Positions 24,384-35,310 of a stretch of DNA of 64,000 nt are shown piece after piece. Both the position numbers and the translations under genes were made by a program. Origin of the DNA: Nisaea acidiphila. GTDB taxonomy: Bacteria > Pseudomonadota > Alphaproteobacteria > Thalassobaculales > Thalassobaculaceae. The first letter of the stretch is position 1. Each line of letters begins with the position of its first letter. A model generated the notes under the pieces. The model was not told the origin of the DNA. It saw only the letters and a list, made by a program, of their open reading frames with translations, and searched no databases. Where the stretch lies: the NCBI RefSeq assembly GCF_024662015.1, contig NZ_CP102480.1, positions 1,212,501 to 1,276,500 of the forward strand, read 5' to 3'.

Positions 24384-26555
24384 ATGACTCTCGCTCGTCA
24401 GATCCTTCTTCTCGCGTTGATCCCGGCCGTTCTGGCACTTCTCATCGTAGGCGGTCTGTCGGCTTACGAAGCCAGCAGGACGCTGCGACACGAAGCCGAA
24501 AACCGCCTTGAAGCCATCGACAAAATCCGGCGCGAGCAGCTATCGGACTATCTGCAGGGAATCCGAGACGACCTGCAGCTCTACGCCGACAATCCGCTCA
24601 CCGCGCAGGCTGCGAAGGATTTCTCCGCATCCTGGCAGGATCTCGGCGGCAACCAGCTTGCCACCCTTCAGAAGCTCTACATAACCGAAAACCCGAACCC
24701 GACAGGGCAAAAGGAGAAGCTGGACGATGCCGGCGACGGCTCCAGCTATTCCGCCATGCACAGCAAATATCATCCGGTCTACCGCGAACTCCTTCAGCGG
24801 CGCGGATACTATGACATCTTCATCTTCAACATGTCCGGAGATCTGGTCTACAGCGTCTACAAGGAGCTGGACTACGCGACGAATATGAACACGGGCGAAT
24901 GGAAGGACACCGATCTCGCCAACGCATTCCGCGCCGCCGCCGGAAAGAACGATTCAACGAACCACAGTTTTTTCGATTTCCGACCCTACGGACCGAGTTA
25001 CGATGCACCGGCCAGCTTCATCTCGACACCGATTGTCCAGGACGGCGAGACTTTAGGCGTTCTGGTTTTCCAGATGCCGGTCGACCGCCTGAACCAGTTG
25101 CTTTCCAATCAGGATGGCCTGGGAGCGACCGGAGAACTCTTGGTTGTCGGGGACGATCTCCTTGCCCGGAACGATACCGCGCTCCGGTCGGACGCAATTC
25201 TGAAACGCAAGATCGACAACGACCTCGTGCGGGACGCTCTCGCCGGAGGATCGGGGATCGGGACGATCCAGGCCGAGGCTGGCGATTTTATCGCGCACTA
25301 CGCGCAGCTTGAATTTCTCGGAACGACTTATGCGTTCCTCGCGACCGAAGCCGAAGCAGAGATCTTCGCCCCGATCTGGCAGATGCTGCTGACGATCTTG
25401 ATCGAGATAGCAGTAATCGGCGCGAGCGTGGCCGCTCTTGGATTCTATTTCGGCAATCGCATGGCGCGGCCAATTACGGAGCTGACAAAGGTTCAGATGG
25501 ATCTGGCGGGCGGCGATCTGGATGCCTGGGTTCCTGACTTTAAGAATCCGCAGGAGATGACCAATCTCAGCAAGGCGCTCTACCGCCTGAAGCAGGAAAG
25601 CCGGGCCGCGGAGCGTTATCGCGAAGAACAGGAACAATTCCGAATCGACACACGTCAGAAGCAACGCGCCATCATTCTCGGACTTGCGGACAATTTCGAG
25701 ACTGCCGTCGGAAGCGTGATCGACGCGCTCTCCGCTTCGGCGACCGAACTCTCCGCCACCTCGACCGAGGTCAGCGGCACCGCGAACCGGACCGCGTCGC
25801 GCTCCGCCAGCGTCCGGGATTCGGCGAACGATGCCGGCGCGGAGATCGAATCCGTGACCAATTCGGTAGACGAGGTCAATCAGGCCGTGACCGAGGTCGC
25901 GAGCAAGGTCGCCTCGACCTCCGAACTGACCAACCGGGCCGCCGAACAAGCCGCCGATGCGGCGGAGAAGGTGAACGCCCTCAACGCCGCCAGCGCGAAG
26001 ATCAACGACATCGTCTCGCTGATCGCCGATATCGCAGAGCAGACCAACCTGCTGGCCCTCAATGCCACCATCGAGGCGGCGCGGGCCGGAGATGCCGGCA
26101 AGGGCTTCGCGGTCGTGGCGAGCGAAGTGAAAAACCTCGCCTCCCAAACCCAGAACGCGACCGAGGAGATCCGCCAGCAGGTCTCGGGCATGCTCTCTGA
26201 GATCGAATCCTCGACCAAGGCAGTCTCGATCATCACCGATGCGGCGACCGAGACCAACGAGACCATGACGGCGATTTCCGCCGCCGTCGAACAGCAGGCG
26301 GCGGCCACGAGTTCGGTCACCCAGTCGGCACGCAGTGCGCTGGACAAGATCCGTAGCGTCATCAGCGAGATCGGCGGGGTCGCCGACGACGCGGTCGGCA
26401 CCGGTGCGGCCACCGAGGAGCTTCAAGCCTCGGCGGACGAACTCTCGCGCAACTGCAACCTGCTGATGGACGAGACCAGCAAGTTCATCTCCCATATCCG
26501 CGAAGACCGGGACGGAGCCGAGGAAGAAGCGGCGCAGAAGATCGCCGCCGATTAG
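24384..26555 (+). CDS. Methyl-accepting chemotaxis protein
   Basis: A 723-residue chemoreceptor. A first membrane helix lies at about residues 8-28. A large periplasmic sensor of about 310 residues follows (Cache-like, with [18 protein letters not shown]). The second helix is near 340-365 and leads to HAMP and the signalling domain. The hairpin tip is exact ([22 protein letters not shown], about residues 547-568). An Ala/Ser/Thr-rich helical bundle precedes it. No che genes are adjacent. The ATG at 24384 was chosen; a start 4 codons earlier is possible. The ligand is unknown. Confidence 0.9.
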   Translation: MTLARQILLLALIPAVLALLIVGGLSAYEASRTLRHEAENRLEAIDKIRREQLSDYLQGIRDDLQLYADNPLTAQAAKDFSASWQDLGGNQLATLQKLYITENPNPTGQKEKLDDAGDGSSYSAMHSKYHPVYRELLQRRGYYDIFIFNMSGDLVYSVYKELDYATNMNTGEWKDTDLANAFRAAAGKNDSTNHSFFDFRPYGPSYDAPASFISTPIVQDGETLGVLVFQMPVDRLNQLLSNQDGLGATGELLVVGDDLLARNDTALRSDAILKRKIDNDLVRDALAGGSGIGTIQAEAGDFIAHYAQLEFLGTTYAFLATEAEAEIFAPIWQMLLTILIEIAVIGASVAALGFYFGNRMARPITELTKVQMDLAGGDLDAWVPDFKNPQEMTNLSKALYRLKQESRAAERYREEQEQFRIDTRQKQRAIILGLADNFETAVGSVIDALSASATELSATSTEVSGTANRTASRSASVRDSANDAGAEIESVTNSVDEVNQAVTEVASKVASTSELTNRAAEQAADAAEKVNALNAASAKINDIVSLIADIAEQTNLLALNATIEAARAGDAGKGFAVVASEVKNLASQTQNATEEIRQQVSGMLSEIESSTKAVSIITDAATETNETMTAISAAVEQQAAATSSVTQSARSALDKIRSVISEIGGVADDAVGTGAATEELQASADELSRNCNLLMDETSKFISHIREDRDGAEEEAAQKIAAD

Positions 26556-26579
26556 TACCGCGCCCGGAGCAAGACATCG

Positions 26580-26616
26580 CGAAGGCCCGGGGTCTCTCCC
26601 GGGCCTTCGGCGTTTT
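26580..26616 (+). terminator. Rho-independent terminator of the chemoreceptor gene
   Basis: Perfect 12-base arms cgaaggcccggg (26580-26591) and cccgggccttcg (26598-26609), 6-base loop, then GCGTTTT. It separates the chemoreceptor gene from the convergent mobA. Confidence 0.88.
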
Positions 26617-26622
26617 GCTCGG

Positions 26623-28542
26623 CTAGCGCCGCAGCATGAAACCGTCGAAAAGCGCCGCCAACGCGGCGGTACCGTCTAGCGGCAGAACCTGGGCGACATA
26701 CTGGTCCGGGCGCACCACGACCATGCATCCGCGCTGCCGGTCGATGCCCCGCATATCGAAGACGTCGCAATCGTTTTTCAGGTCCGCACAGAACACTTTC
26801 TCATAGTCCCGCAGGCCGTAGCGGCCCTTTGACGGCAGGAGGTACGGCGGGAGTTCGGACAGCTCCATCGTACGGAAATCCTGTTGGAAGACCGCACGGA
26901 GGTCGATCACCGAGTCGATATCCTCCCCCTCCGGAGTGTATCTGACGACCGGCGAATTCTCGGAGCGGAACAGGAACTCCAGCAGTCCCAGCAGGCCGGA
27001 AGACTCGCATGCGGGATCGCCGGCGCCGGCGAAAGCGAATATCCGCCAGCGCCCGTCCGCCTTCACGACATGGCCGAGCTGCATCGGCTTCGCGTCGGCG
27101 AGGCGAATCACAGGCGCCGAATGAAAGCGCATGCCGACAGGGAAGCCGTTCGCCAGGTTCTCATGATCCGCCGCACCGGTAATCAGCGACGGCCCGTAGC
27201 GGGTTTCGGTGCCTGCCGTGAAACGGCCCTGTTTGACGAAATAGCGCTGGAATTCCTTCGGGTCGACGCCATCGCCTTCGCTGTCGCCTTCCTCTTTCGG
27301 CGCGGCGCTGAACATCTTCGCGAATTCCCGGTCGAAATCGATCAGCTCCTTGGCGATTGCCCGCCGCTCGCCGGAATAGCTGTGCAGCAGGCCGGACGTG
27401 CACTGCCCCTGCAGGACCGCGGCCAGCTTCCAGCCGAGATTGAAGCTGTCCTGCATCGAGACGTTCATCCCCTGCCCTGCCTTAGGGCTATGGGTATGAC
27501 AGGCATCGCCTGCGATGAAGATGCGCGGCGCGCGGGTTCCCTCCTCTCCCTCCGGCACGTCGTCGAACTTGTCCGTCAGGCGCTGGCCGATCTCATAGAC
27601 CGACCACCAGGCGATCTCCTTCACGTCGATCGTGTAGGGCTGCAGGATCCGGTTGGCGGCGGCGACCAGATGGTCCGGCGTAATGTTGCGGCTCGCGACC
27701 CGCTCGTCTTCCCGGAGCTTGTCCAGCTCGATATAGAGCCGGACGAGGTAGCCGCCCTCCCGGGGAATGATGAGCATATTGCCTTCGTTTGCCGAGTGGA
27801 TCGCGGCCTTCATCCGGATGTCCGGAAAATCGGTGACGGCGAGCACGTCCATCACGCCCCATGCCTGGTTCGCGGAGTCCCCGCGGAGCGAACGGCCGAG
27901 CGCCTCCCGCACCTTGCTGCGCGCACCGTCGCACCCGACGACATAGCGCGCCTTCACGATCTCCTGCCGGCCGTCGCCCCCCTCCTCCAGACAGTCGAGC
28001 ACGACCGTAACGGGGTAATCCGCATCGCGAGCGTCATCCCGGCGGATCTCGGCGACGCGGCGGTTGTATACAGGCTCCAGCCGGCGCGGGGCGTTGCGCA
28101 TCGTCTCGAGATAACGGTCGTGGACCCGCGCCTGGTTCAGGATGACATGGGGAAATTCCGAGAGCCCGTCCTCGGTATCCTGAATCCGCCCGCTGCGATG
28201 GATGTGTACGCGCCTTTCGGGATCGGGTTTCCAGAAGGTCGTCTCGTTCACCCAGTAAGCTTCCTTCGCGATCTTCTCCGCGAAGCCGAAGGCCTCGAAC
28301 ATTTCCATCGTGCGGCAGGCGATGCCGTCCGCCTGACCGAGTTCCATGGGCCCCGGTTTCTGCTCGACGATCCGGGTGCGGATCTGCGGGAAGGCCGCCA
28401 GTTGCGCCGCCAGAGTGAGCCCTGCCGGCCCACTTCCGACGATCAGGACATCGACCTCCTGGGCGTTCGCGTCGACGCGACTCTCAACCGGTGCGTGGAT
28501 CTCCGGGTCGCCGGGCTGGAAACCGTTCAGGTGAAATTGCAT
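26623..28542 (-). CDS. mobA: 3-hydroxybenzoate 4-monooxygenase
   Basis: A 639-residue flavoprotein hydroxylase, the same length as MobA of Comamonas testosteroni and very similar to it as I remember that sequence: the MQFHLNGFQPG start, EQKPGPMELGQADGIACRTM, GDACHTHSPKAGQGMN and the VVVRPDQYVAQVLPL end. It converts 3-hydroxybenzoate to protocatechuate with NADPH and O2. FAD motifs are GSGPAG (near residue 37) and the GDACHTHSP segment; the C-terminal thioredoxin-like domain of the phenol hydroxylase family is present. The divergent MarR gene matches MobR. Protocatechuate ring-cleavage genes are not in the window. Confidence 0.92.
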   Translation of the reverse strand: MQFHLNGFQPGDPEIHAPVESRVDANAQEVDVLIVGSGPAGLTLAAQLAAFPQIRTRIVEQKPGPMELGQADGIACRTMEMFEAFGFAEKIAKEAYWVNETTFWKPDPERRVHIHRSGRIQDTEDGLSEFPHVILNQARVHDRYLETMRNAPRRLEPVYNRRVAEIRRDDARDADYPVTVVLDCLEEGGDGRQEIVKARYVVGCDGARSKVREALGRSLRGDSANQAWGVMDVLAVTDFPDIRMKAAIHSANEGNMLIIPREGGYLVRLYIELDKLREDERVASRNITPDHLVAAANRILQPYTIDVKEIAWWSVYEIGQRLTDKFDDVPEGEEGTRAPRIFIAGDACHTHSPKAGQGMNVSMQDSFNLGWKLAAVLQGQCTSGLLHSYSGERRAIAKELIDFDREFAKMFSAAPKEEGDSEGDGVDPKEFQRYFVKQGRFTAGTETRYGPSLITGAADHENLANGFPVGMRFHSAPVIRLADAKPMQLGHVVKADGRWRIFAFAGAGDPACESSGLLGLLEFLFRSENSPVVRYTPEGEDIDSVIDLRAVFQQDFRTMELSELPPYLLPSKGRYGLRDYEKVFCADLKNDCDVFDMRGIDRQRGCMVVVRPDQYVAQVLPLDGTAALAALFDGFMLRR

Positions 28543-28644
28543 CGCGTTCCCTCTTCACCGTGTCCGCCTTGATTGCCCCGCCGGAGCGGGCGATGTCCGA
28601 CCGATCCGTTCGGGCGAGAATAGTTGGCGAATTCATTATTAGTT

Positions 28645-28673
28645 TGTATACTGATCATCAGCATACATGTCAA
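28645..28673 (-). promoter_or_regulatory. mobA promoter with MobR operator in the spacer
   Basis: On the minus strand a perfect -35 TTGACA (28668-28673) is followed after exactly 17 bases by TATACA (28645-28650). The 21-base imperfect palindrome 28646-28666 (gtat-A-ctgat-C-atcag-C-atac) fills the spacer and covers the -10 box, so a bound MarR-type dimer would block polymerase. mobA starts about 100 bases downstream. Confidence 0.72.
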
Positions 28674-28699
28674 TTGAACGCTGATTGAAGGAAGCGCGT

Positions 28700-29164
28700 G
28701 TGAAAGATCTGAAAGAGATGCCCGGCCACCTGATCCGCCGGTTCCATCAGATCTCGGTGGCGGTCTTCTTCGCCGAGCTGGAACGCATCGGCTCGGACCT
28801 GACCCCGGTCCAGTTCGCCGCGCTCGAGACCGTCCGGCTCAATCCCGGGACCGATCAGGCGACGCTGGCCGGACTGATCGCCTATGACCGGACGACCATC
28901 ACCGGCGTGGTGGACCGCCTCGTGGGCAAGGGACTATTGACCCGGCAAGTGAGCGAGACGGACCGGCGGGCGCGCCGCCTGCAACTGACCGACGCGGGGA
29001 TCGAGGAACTGGGAAAACTGGCGCCCGCGGTCGAGGCCGCCCAACAAAAGATGGTCGGCGGTCTCGACGATGCCGAAGCGGCGGAGCTGATCCGCCTGCT
29101 CAAGAAAGCCACGATCGCGGGCAACGATCTCAGCCGCGCGCCGCTTAAAATCCGCTCAAGCTGA
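28700..29164 (+). CDS. mobR: MarR-family repressor, MobR-like
   Basis: A 154-residue MarR regulator. DNA-binding part: DQATLAGLIAYDRTTITGVVDRLVGKGL, then the wing SETDRRARRLQLT. It is divergent from mobA, the arrangement of mobR and mobA in Comamonas testosteroni, where MobR represses mobA and is released by 3-hydroxybenzoate. The GTG at 28700 has GAAGGAAG at a proper distance; a TTG five codons earlier is less likely. The palindrome at 28646-28666 is 33 bases upstream, so it probably also represses itself. Identification as MobR rests on context and overall form. Confidence 0.82.
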   Translation: MKDLKEMPGHLIRRFHQISVAVFFAELERIGSDLTPVQFAALETVRLNPGTDQATLAGLIAYDRTTITGVVDRLVGKGLLTRQVSETDRRARRLQLTDAGIEELGKLAPAVEAAQQKMVGGLDDAEAAELIRLLKKATIAGNDLSRAPLKIRSS

Positions 29165-29172
29165 CATTCCGC

Positions 29173-32100
29173 TCAATCGCCGGCTTCCGCTGCCTCTTTC
29201 GGGGCCGGTGCCTGCTTTCCCTTCACCTTTTCGCGGAAGGTCTGGAACATGGCATAAAGCGACGGGATCATGACGACGCCGACGATGGTCGCCACCAGCA
29301 TGCCCCCAAACACAGTCATCCCGACGGAGACCCGGCTCGCCGCGCCGGCGCCAGAAGCGAAGACCAGCGGCAGCACGCCGAGCACGAAGGAGAAGGCGGT
29401 CATCAGCACCGCCCGGAAGCGCAGCGATGCGGCTTCCTCTGCCGCGTCGAAGATGCTCTTTCCTTTCTCCCTGAGTTCCTTCGCGAATTCAACGATCAGG
29501 ATCGCGTTCTTCGCCGCGAGCCCGACCAGCAGCACGAGACCGACCTGCGCGTAACTGTTGATCGGAATGCCGGAGAACCTGAGCGCGAGCACGGCGCCGA
29601 GGGCCGCGAACACGACCGAGACCATGACCGACATCGGCGTGGTCCAACTCTCGTACTGCGCCACCAGGAAGAGATAGGCGAAGACGATGGAGAGCACGAA
29701 AATCAGCGAGCCCGCCTGCCCCGCCTTGATCTCTTCCAGCGCCTGGCCGGTCCACTCATAGCGGTAACCGTCCGGCAATGTGCCATCCGCGACCGTCTGC
29801 ATGGCCTGGATCGCCTGGCCCGAGGCATAGCCCGCCGCCGGCTGCCCGTTCACGACCGCCGAGCGGAACATGTTGTAGCGCTCGATCGATTCCGGGCCGA
29901 AGGCGGGCGTGATTGTGACCAGCGTCCGCAGCGGCAGCATCTCGCCGCTCGCGCTCCTGACATAGAGCTTTCCGATATCCTCCGGTGTCGCCCGCCGGTC
30001 GGACTCGGCCTGGACCATGACCCGGTACACGCGACCGAACTTGTTGAAATCGTTCACGTAGAAGGCGGCGAAATTGGCATTGAGAACGGTGAAGAGATCC
30101 GAGATCGAGACGCCCTTGGTCTTTGCCAGATCCCGGTTCAGCTTGATCTCGAATTGCGGCGAGCTCGCCCGGAAGGTACTGAAAACGCGCTCCAGGACTT
30201 GCTCGCCATTGGCTGCGACGATGAGCCCGCCCATGGTCGACGCGAGACTCTGCGGCGTCCGCGCCTCCGTGTCCTGCAAGACGAACTCGAACCCGCCGGT
30301 ACTGCCGAGACCTGAGATCGGCGGCGGCGTGAAGGGAATGATCGTCGCGGCCGGGATTGCCCCGAGCTGCGGCGCCACGCGCCCCATGATTCCGTTAAGC
30401 GTGACGTCGGGCGTTTTGCGTTCGTCCCACGGCTCCAGCACGACAATGAAAAGCGCCGCATTCGGAATGACAGCCCCCTGCAGCAGGGAATAGCCGCCGA
30501 CGGAGATCGAATTCGCGACCCCCGGCGTGTCGTCGAGGATCGTCTGGATCTGCTCCATAACGGACTGGGTACGCGGCAGGGCCGCGCCGTCCGGGAGGCG
30601 AACGTCGATGAAGAAGGCGCCGCGATCCTCGTCCGGAATGAAGCCGGTCGGCGTTCCGGCAAATATCCAGCCGGTCAGCACGCCGATGGCCGTCACCGAG
30701 ATCGCGGTAAAGGCGATCATACGCACCAGCCGCCGCACCGCCGCCGTATAGGCCGTGCGGGCGCCGGTAATTCCGCGCTCGAACCAGGCGAGCGGGCCGG
30801 AACGGGCTTCCGACGGCGGCTTCAGGATGCTCGCGCAGAGCGCGGGACTCAGCGTCAGCGCGTTGATCGAGGAGATCGAGACGGCGAAGGAAATCGTCGC
30901 GGCGAACTGCTGGAACAGGCGCCCCGTGAGCCCGGGTGTGAACGCGACCGGTACGAAGACCGCGAGCAGCACGAGCGTAGTCGCCACCACCGGCCCGCTC
31001 ACCTCGATCATCGCCTTTCGGGTAGCGTCGCGCGGCGAAAGACCGTCGGCCATGTGACGCTGCACGTTCTCCACGACGACGATGGCATCGTCGACCACGA
31101 CGCCGATCGCAAGGATCAGGCCGAAGAGCGACACCGTGTTGATGGTGAATCCCATCACATAGAGGATCGCGAAGGTCCCGATCAGCGAGACGGGAATGGC
31201 GATGCCCGGAATCAGGGTCGAGCGCCAGTCCTGCAGGAAGATATAGACGACCAGAACGACCAGAACGAGCGCCTGGAACAGGGTGATCACCACCTCTTTC
31301 ATCGACGTGGAGACGAAGAGAGTGGTGTCGTAGACGACATCGGCGACGATATCGTCCGGGAACCGCGTGGCGAGATCGTCCAGTTCCGCCTTCACCGCGT
31401 CGGCGACATCGAGCGCGTTCGCGTCCGGCAACTGGTAGACGGCAAGCAGCGCCGCCGGCTTACCGTCGAGCTGACCGAACCAGTCATAGGTCTCGGCCCC
31501 GAGTTCGACCCGGGCGATATCGCTCAGCCGCACCACCGATCCGTCCGTGCCTGCGCGCAGGACGATATTGGCGAATTCAGGCTCCGTCTCGAGCCGCCCC
31601 TTGGCCCGCAGCGTGTACTGGAACTGCTGCGTCGCCGGCGAAGGCTGGGCGCCGACGGCTCCGGGAGAAACCTGGATATTCTGCTCGCGGATCGCCGCGA
31701 CGACGTCGTTCGCGGTAAGTCCCAAACCTGTCAGCCGGTCCGGACGCAGCCAGATCCGCATGCTGTAGGACCGCTCGCCGAGGATATCCACGCTCGCAAC
31801 GCCGCGCACGCGGGCCAGATTGTCGCGAATATTGATCGAGGTGTAGTTGCTGAGAAAGATGTCGCTGTAGGTCCCGCCCGGCGAGTTTACCGAGGCAACC
31901 AGCAACATGCTCGTGGATTGCTTCTTGGTCGTCACGCCCTGGCGGACAACCTCTTCCGGCAGCCTCGGCGTCGCCTGCGCGACCCGGTTCTGCACGTTCA
32001 CCTGAGCGGTATCGCCGTCATAACCGATCTCGAAAGTGACGGTAAGCGTATAGGACCCGTCGTTCCCGCTCTTGGACGACATGTAGCTCATGCCTTCCAC

Positions 32101-32316
32101 GCCGTTCACCTCGGCCTCGATCACCGCCGCGACCGTTTGTTCGACGACCTCCGCGTTCGCACCCGGGTATTTCGCCGATACCTGAACCTGCGGCGGGGCC
32201 AGTTCGGGGAACTCGGCGACCGGCAGTGCATAGAGGCCGAGCAATCCGGCGATCACCGTCACGATGGCGATGACGAAGGCGAATTTCGGCCGGTCGATGA
32301 AAAAGGCGCTGAACAT
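29173..32316 (-). CDS. RND multidrug efflux pump, inner-membrane transporter (AcrB/MexB class)
   Basis: A 1047-residue proton-driven pump of the hydrophobe/amphiphile efflux group. Twelve membrane helices and two large periplasmic loops are evident; [14 protein letters not shown] (helix 4, with the paired Asp of the proton relay) and [16 protein letters not shown] (helix 10, with the Lys) are present. Full length. It follows the adaptor gene by 12 bases. No TolC-type outer-membrane gene is adjacent, so the pump probably uses one encoded elsewhere. Substrates unknown; closeness to mobA/mobR may mean aromatic acids, but nothing proves it. Confidence 0.93.
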   Translation of the reverse strand: MFSAFFIDRPKFAFVIAIVTVIAGLLGLYALPVAEFPELAPPQVQVSAKYPGANAEVVEQTVAAVIEAEVNGVEGMSYMSSKSGNDGSYTLTVTFEIGYDGDTAQVNVQNRVAQATPRLPEEVVRQGVTTKKQSTSMLLVASVNSPGGTYSDIFLSNYTSINIRDNLARVRGVASVDILGERSYSMRIWLRPDRLTGLGLTANDVVAAIREQNIQVSPGAVGAQPSPATQQFQYTLRAKGRLETEPEFANIVLRAGTDGSVVRLSDIARVELGAETYDWFGQLDGKPAALLAVYQLPDANALDVADAVKAELDDLATRFPDDIVADVVYDTTLFVSTSMKEVVITLFQALVLVVLVVYIFLQDWRSTLIPGIAIPVSLIGTFAILYVMGFTINTVSLFGLILAIGVVVDDAIVVVENVQRHMADGLSPRDATRKAMIEVSGPVVATTLVLLAVFVPVAFTPGLTGRLFQQFAATISFAVSISSINALTLSPALCASILKPPSEARSGPLAWFERGITGARTAYTAAVRRLVRMIAFTAISVTAIGVLTGWIFAGTPTGFIPDEDRGAFFIDVRLPDGAALPRTQSVMEQIQTILDDTPGVANSISVGGYSLLQGAVIPNAALFIVVLEPWDERKTPDVTLNGIMGRVAPQLGAIPAATIIPFTPPPISGLGSTGGFEFVLQDTEARTPQSLASTMGGLIVAANGEQVLERVFSTFRASSPQFEIKLNRDLAKTKGVSISDLFTVLNANFAAFYVNDFNKFGRVYRVMVQAESDRRATPEDIGKLYVRSASGEMLPLRTLVTITPAFGPESIERYNMFRSAVVNGQPAAGYASGQAIQAMQTVADGTLPDGYRYEWTGQALEEIKAGQAGSLIFVLSIVFAYLFLVAQYESWTTPMSVMVSVVFAALGAVLALRFSGIPINSYAQVGLVLLVGLAAKNAILIVEFAKELREKGKSIFDAAEEAASLRFRAVLMTAFSFVLGVLPLVFASGAGAASRVSVGMTVFGGMLVATIVGVVMIPSLYAMFQTFREKVKGKQAPAPKEAAEAGD

Positions 32317-32328
32317 CCCGGGGCCCGC

Positions 32329-33444
32329 CTAGCTGCCGGACTCGACAGGCGTGACCGCTGCCCCGGGCCGTACTTTCTGGATCCCTTCGACGACGATCCG
32401 CTCGCCCGCCGCGAGCCCTTCCTCGACGACCACGCTTGCCCCGAAGGTCTCGCCGGTCTGGATCGGCCGCGAGGTCACCTTGTTCTCCTGATCGACCACG
32501 AGGACGAATGCGCCCGACTGGTTTTCCTGCACGGCGGCCTGCGGCGCGACCACCTTCTGCACCGGATTGCTGGAGACCAGAATGACGTTCACGAACTGCC
32601 CCGGAAACAGGAGCTCATCCGGATTGGGAAAGCGGAGCCGGATATTGATCGTGCCGGTGGCCGGATCGACCTTGTTGTCGATCAGATCGATCTCGCCGTC
32701 ATGCAGGTAGATCGTATCGTCTGCGAGCCGGATCCTCGGCGTGAAGGCGGCCTGCGCCTGCCCGCGTCCCTGCGTGGCGAACCCGAGATACTCGCGTTCG
32801 CTGATCGAGAACAGGACGTTGACCGGGTCCAGCTTGATCACGGAGACCAGAATGCCGGAATCCGGACCGATCAGGTTCCCCTCGTCCACCTTTGCGAGCC
32901 CGGCGCGGCCGTCGAGCGGAGAAGCGATCTGGGTGTAGTCGAGGTCGAGAGCCGCTTTCTGGAGCTGCGCCTTCGCGCCCTCGCGCTGAGCCACCGCGTT
33001 CTGGTAGAGCGCCTCGGCCTCGTCCAGCTTGGCCTGGCTCGCGGCCTGGCGCTTGACCAGCACCTTGTAACGCTCGCGGTTCGCCCTGGTCTCGACCACG
33101 TTGGCCTCGGCCTTGGCGACCTCCGCCTTTGCCAGAGCGACATTCGCCTCGAACTCGGCCGGATCTATGGAGAACAGAAGCTCCCCGGCCTTTACGTTGG
33201 TGCCCTCGCGAAACGGCCGGACAAGCAAGGTCCCGTTGACCCGAGCCCGGACATCGACCTGCTGCGAGGCCGCCGTCTTTCCGACATACTCAATCGTCGT
33301 GGACACATCCTGCGCCTCGACTGTCTTGACGACCACGCTCGGCGGCGTCTGAGTCTGCGCATTTTGCTGTCCCGCATCGTCCCCGCAGGCCGCAAGCCCC
33401 ACGAGGGAAACACCGAGTATCAGGATTTTCGCCAGTTTCGCCAC
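32329..33444 (-). CDS. RND efflux periplasmic adaptor (AcrA/MexA class)
   Basis: A 371-residue membrane-fusion protein. The N-terminus is a lipoprotein signal (LVGLAACG, Cys20), so it is anchored by lipid. A barrel-sandwich half (VDVRARVNGTL), a helical hairpin with long Ala/Glu/Lys-rich coiled coil (about residues 95-165), the second half (IASPLDGRAGLAKVDEGNLIG) and beta-barrel and membrane-proximal domains follow in the standard order. First gene of a two-gene operon with the pump. Confidence 0.92.
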   Translation of the reverse strand: MAKLAKILILGVSLVGLAACGDDAGQQNAQTQTPPSVVVKTVEAQDVSTTIEYVGKTAASQQVDVRARVNGTLLVRPFREGTNVKAGELLFSIDPAEFEANVALAKAEVAKAEANVVETRANRERYKVLVKRQAASQAKLDEAEALYQNAVAQREGAKAQLQKAALDLDYTQIASPLDGRAGLAKVDEGNLIGPDSGILVSVIKLDPVNVLFSISEREYLGFATQGRGQAQAAFTPRIRLADDTIYLHDGEIDLIDNKVDPATGTINIRLRFPNPDELLFPGQFVNVILVSSNPVQKVVAPQAAVQENQSGAFVLVVDQENKVTSRPIQTGETFGASVVVEEGLAAGERIVVEGIQKVRPGAAVTPVESGS

Positions 33445-33573
33445 GCGTCACCTCTTGTGCCAGTTCGCAGGCTGTTTCCCTTGAGGGTTTCCAGCAGCTT
33501 CCTACTCTTGCCTATGCAAATCAACCGGGCATGGAGAGAGTTCGCTCTCCGCGCGCGCATCCGGCGGAAATCC

Positions 33574-34966
33574 TCAGAAATAAAATAGCTCGGCCATGAC
33601 GAAAAAGACGAAAACGCCGAGCACGTCATTGCCTGTGGTGATAAATACGCCGGTCGCAGCCGCCGGATCTATGCCCGCGCGATCGAGCGCAATCGGCACC
33701 AGCGCTCCGACAAGAGCCGCTATTGTGGTCACGGTCAACAGCGAGAAAGCGACCGCAGCCGCGAGCTGGACAGGCGCCTGAAGTCCGACGGCCGGCCCGG
33801 CAAGTATGACAAGCACCGCGAGCACCGTTCCGACCGCCGCGCCGTTGGCCAGCGCACCGCCAAGCTCTCGGAGAAATCGCCAGAACACGTCGCCAGGCCA
33901 GAGCGTGCCCGACGCCAGCGCCTGCACTGAGACAGCCGAGGCCTGGAGGCCCGAGTTTCCCGCCACGGACATGACGACCGGAATAAAGGCAGCGAGGATC
34001 GCAGCCTGCTGCAAAGACTCCTCGAACGAGCCGATTACCAGCGCGGCGAAGGTCGCGCCGATCAGCCCGGCCAGCAGCCAAGGCAGTCGGCCGCGCACGA
34101 TCCGCGCGACAGAGTCCGTCGTCCTGGCATCGCCCGAGACGCCGCTCATGAAGAGCAGATCCTCCGCCGCCTCCTCGCGCATGATTTGATCCAGCTTCTT
34201 GTGGGTGATCTGGCCGATCAGTTTTCCGGCCGCGTCGACCACGGGAAAACTCTTGTGATCGCGGCCGTGGGAGAGCCGGGCCACTTCCTCCTGATCGAGA
34301 TCCGCCGAAACGACCACGGGGTCGGGCTCCATGATCTCCGAGAGCGGACTGTCCGGCGGGGAGAGCAAAAGCTGGCGCGGCTTGAACTTGCCGACCGGCC
34401 GCCCATCCGGATCAAGCACAAATACCGTATTGAACCGTCTCCGCCGCCTGCTGGATCTCCGCCACCGCCTCGGCAACTGTCGTCGTCGCCGGCAGTGCGA
34501 CGAGCCTCCGGCTCATCATCCGTCCGGCGCTGTCCCCTCCGTAATGCGCTGCGTTCAGGATCTCAGCGCCGTACCGCAGGCGTTCCGCGACCTCCCGCTG
34601 GACCTCGTCCGGCAGGGCGGCCACCGTCTCGGCTGCGGTCTCCACCGGCATCCGGTCTATGATCTCCGCAAGCCGTGCGATCGAGGCGCCCTCGGTGATC
34701 ACGGCGCGAAATTCCGGCCGCAGCTCGGCCAGCACCCGGTCCGACGGATCGTGCGGCAGCCAGGCGAAGAGTTTACGGGCCGTAGAGAGCGGCAGGTGAA
34801 CCAGCAGATCGAGGATCGTCTCAGGTTCCCACGCCTTCAGATTATGGAGCAGCTGCTTCCTGCGCCCGCCCTTGATCAGCCCGCGCACGGCCTCCAGCGT
34901 GCCTTCATTCGCCGCCGCATCGCCGACCTTCCAGGGGGCAAGAATGATCGCGTCACTGTCGTTCAT
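33574..34966 (-). pseudogene. mgtE: Magnesium transporter MgtE, interrupted by a frameshift
   Basis: Two adjoining minus-strand frames together make one MgtE of about 465 residues. The N-terminal frame (start 34966, stop near 34412) holds the MgtE N domain (VHLPLSTARKLFAWLP) and the first part of the CBS pair. The C-terminal frame (to 33574) holds the rest of the CBS domains (TVFVLDPDGRPVGKF) and five membrane helices with the pore end TTGNDVLG. The break lies at about 34432-34436: the minus strand reads gagacggttcaatacg, and removing one T restores E-T-V-N-T-V in frame with both halves. It could be a true mutation, a sequencing error or, less likely, recoding. Both halves look otherwise intact. 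Confidence 0.85.
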
Positions 34967-35051
34967 GGTCCGCTCCCAGACTGCACGAACAGCATTACGC
35001 CAAAGCGTGACAGCTTGGTGAAGCGGAATAAAGGAACGTTCGGGGGAAGGA

Positions 35052-35126
35052 TGGTGGGCGCGGCTGGGATTGAACCAGCGACCCCTACGATGTCAACGTA
35101 GTGCTCTCCCGCTGAGCTACGCGCCC
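35052..35126 (-). tRNA. tRNA-Val (anticodon GAC)
   Basis: A complete cloverleaf on the minus strand: acceptor gggcgcg/cgcgccc, D stem gctc/gagc, anticodon stem ctacg/cgtag with loop ttgacat (anticodon GAC), T stem gctgg/ccagc with loop ttcaatc, discriminator A and encoded CCA end. It is 75 bases long. No integrase or duplicated tRNA end is seen beside it. Confidence 0.97.
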
Positions 35127-35310
35127 TATATCTCGCGGCATCGGGATGTGCGCCGCGCGAAGGAGGCGTGTGTATAGCCAGCGTCAGTTCGATTTGCAAG
35201 ACCTGTTTTGCGGCTTTTCGGACGGCCTCGGGAGGTGGTTGCTGGAAGCTTGCCATCAGCGGAATCCATATTAGGTTTGAGGGACGCCGAGAAGATGCGG
35301 AGAGCACGGT

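Noticed and set aside
31054-33588. An 844-codon plus-strand open frame
   Set aside because: It lies fully antisense to the RND pump and adaptor genes; its translation is low-complexity Arg/His/Asp-rich, typical of the reverse frame of GC-rich genes.
34412-34476. Programmed frameshifting in mgtE
   Set aside because: The local sequence ggttcaa has no known slippery form and no strong downstream structure was seen; mutation or error is simpler.
34412-35126. tRNA-Val as an integration site explaining the broken mgtE
   Set aside because: The tRNA is intact, no repeated tRNA end or integrase is found, and the mgtE lesion is a single base.
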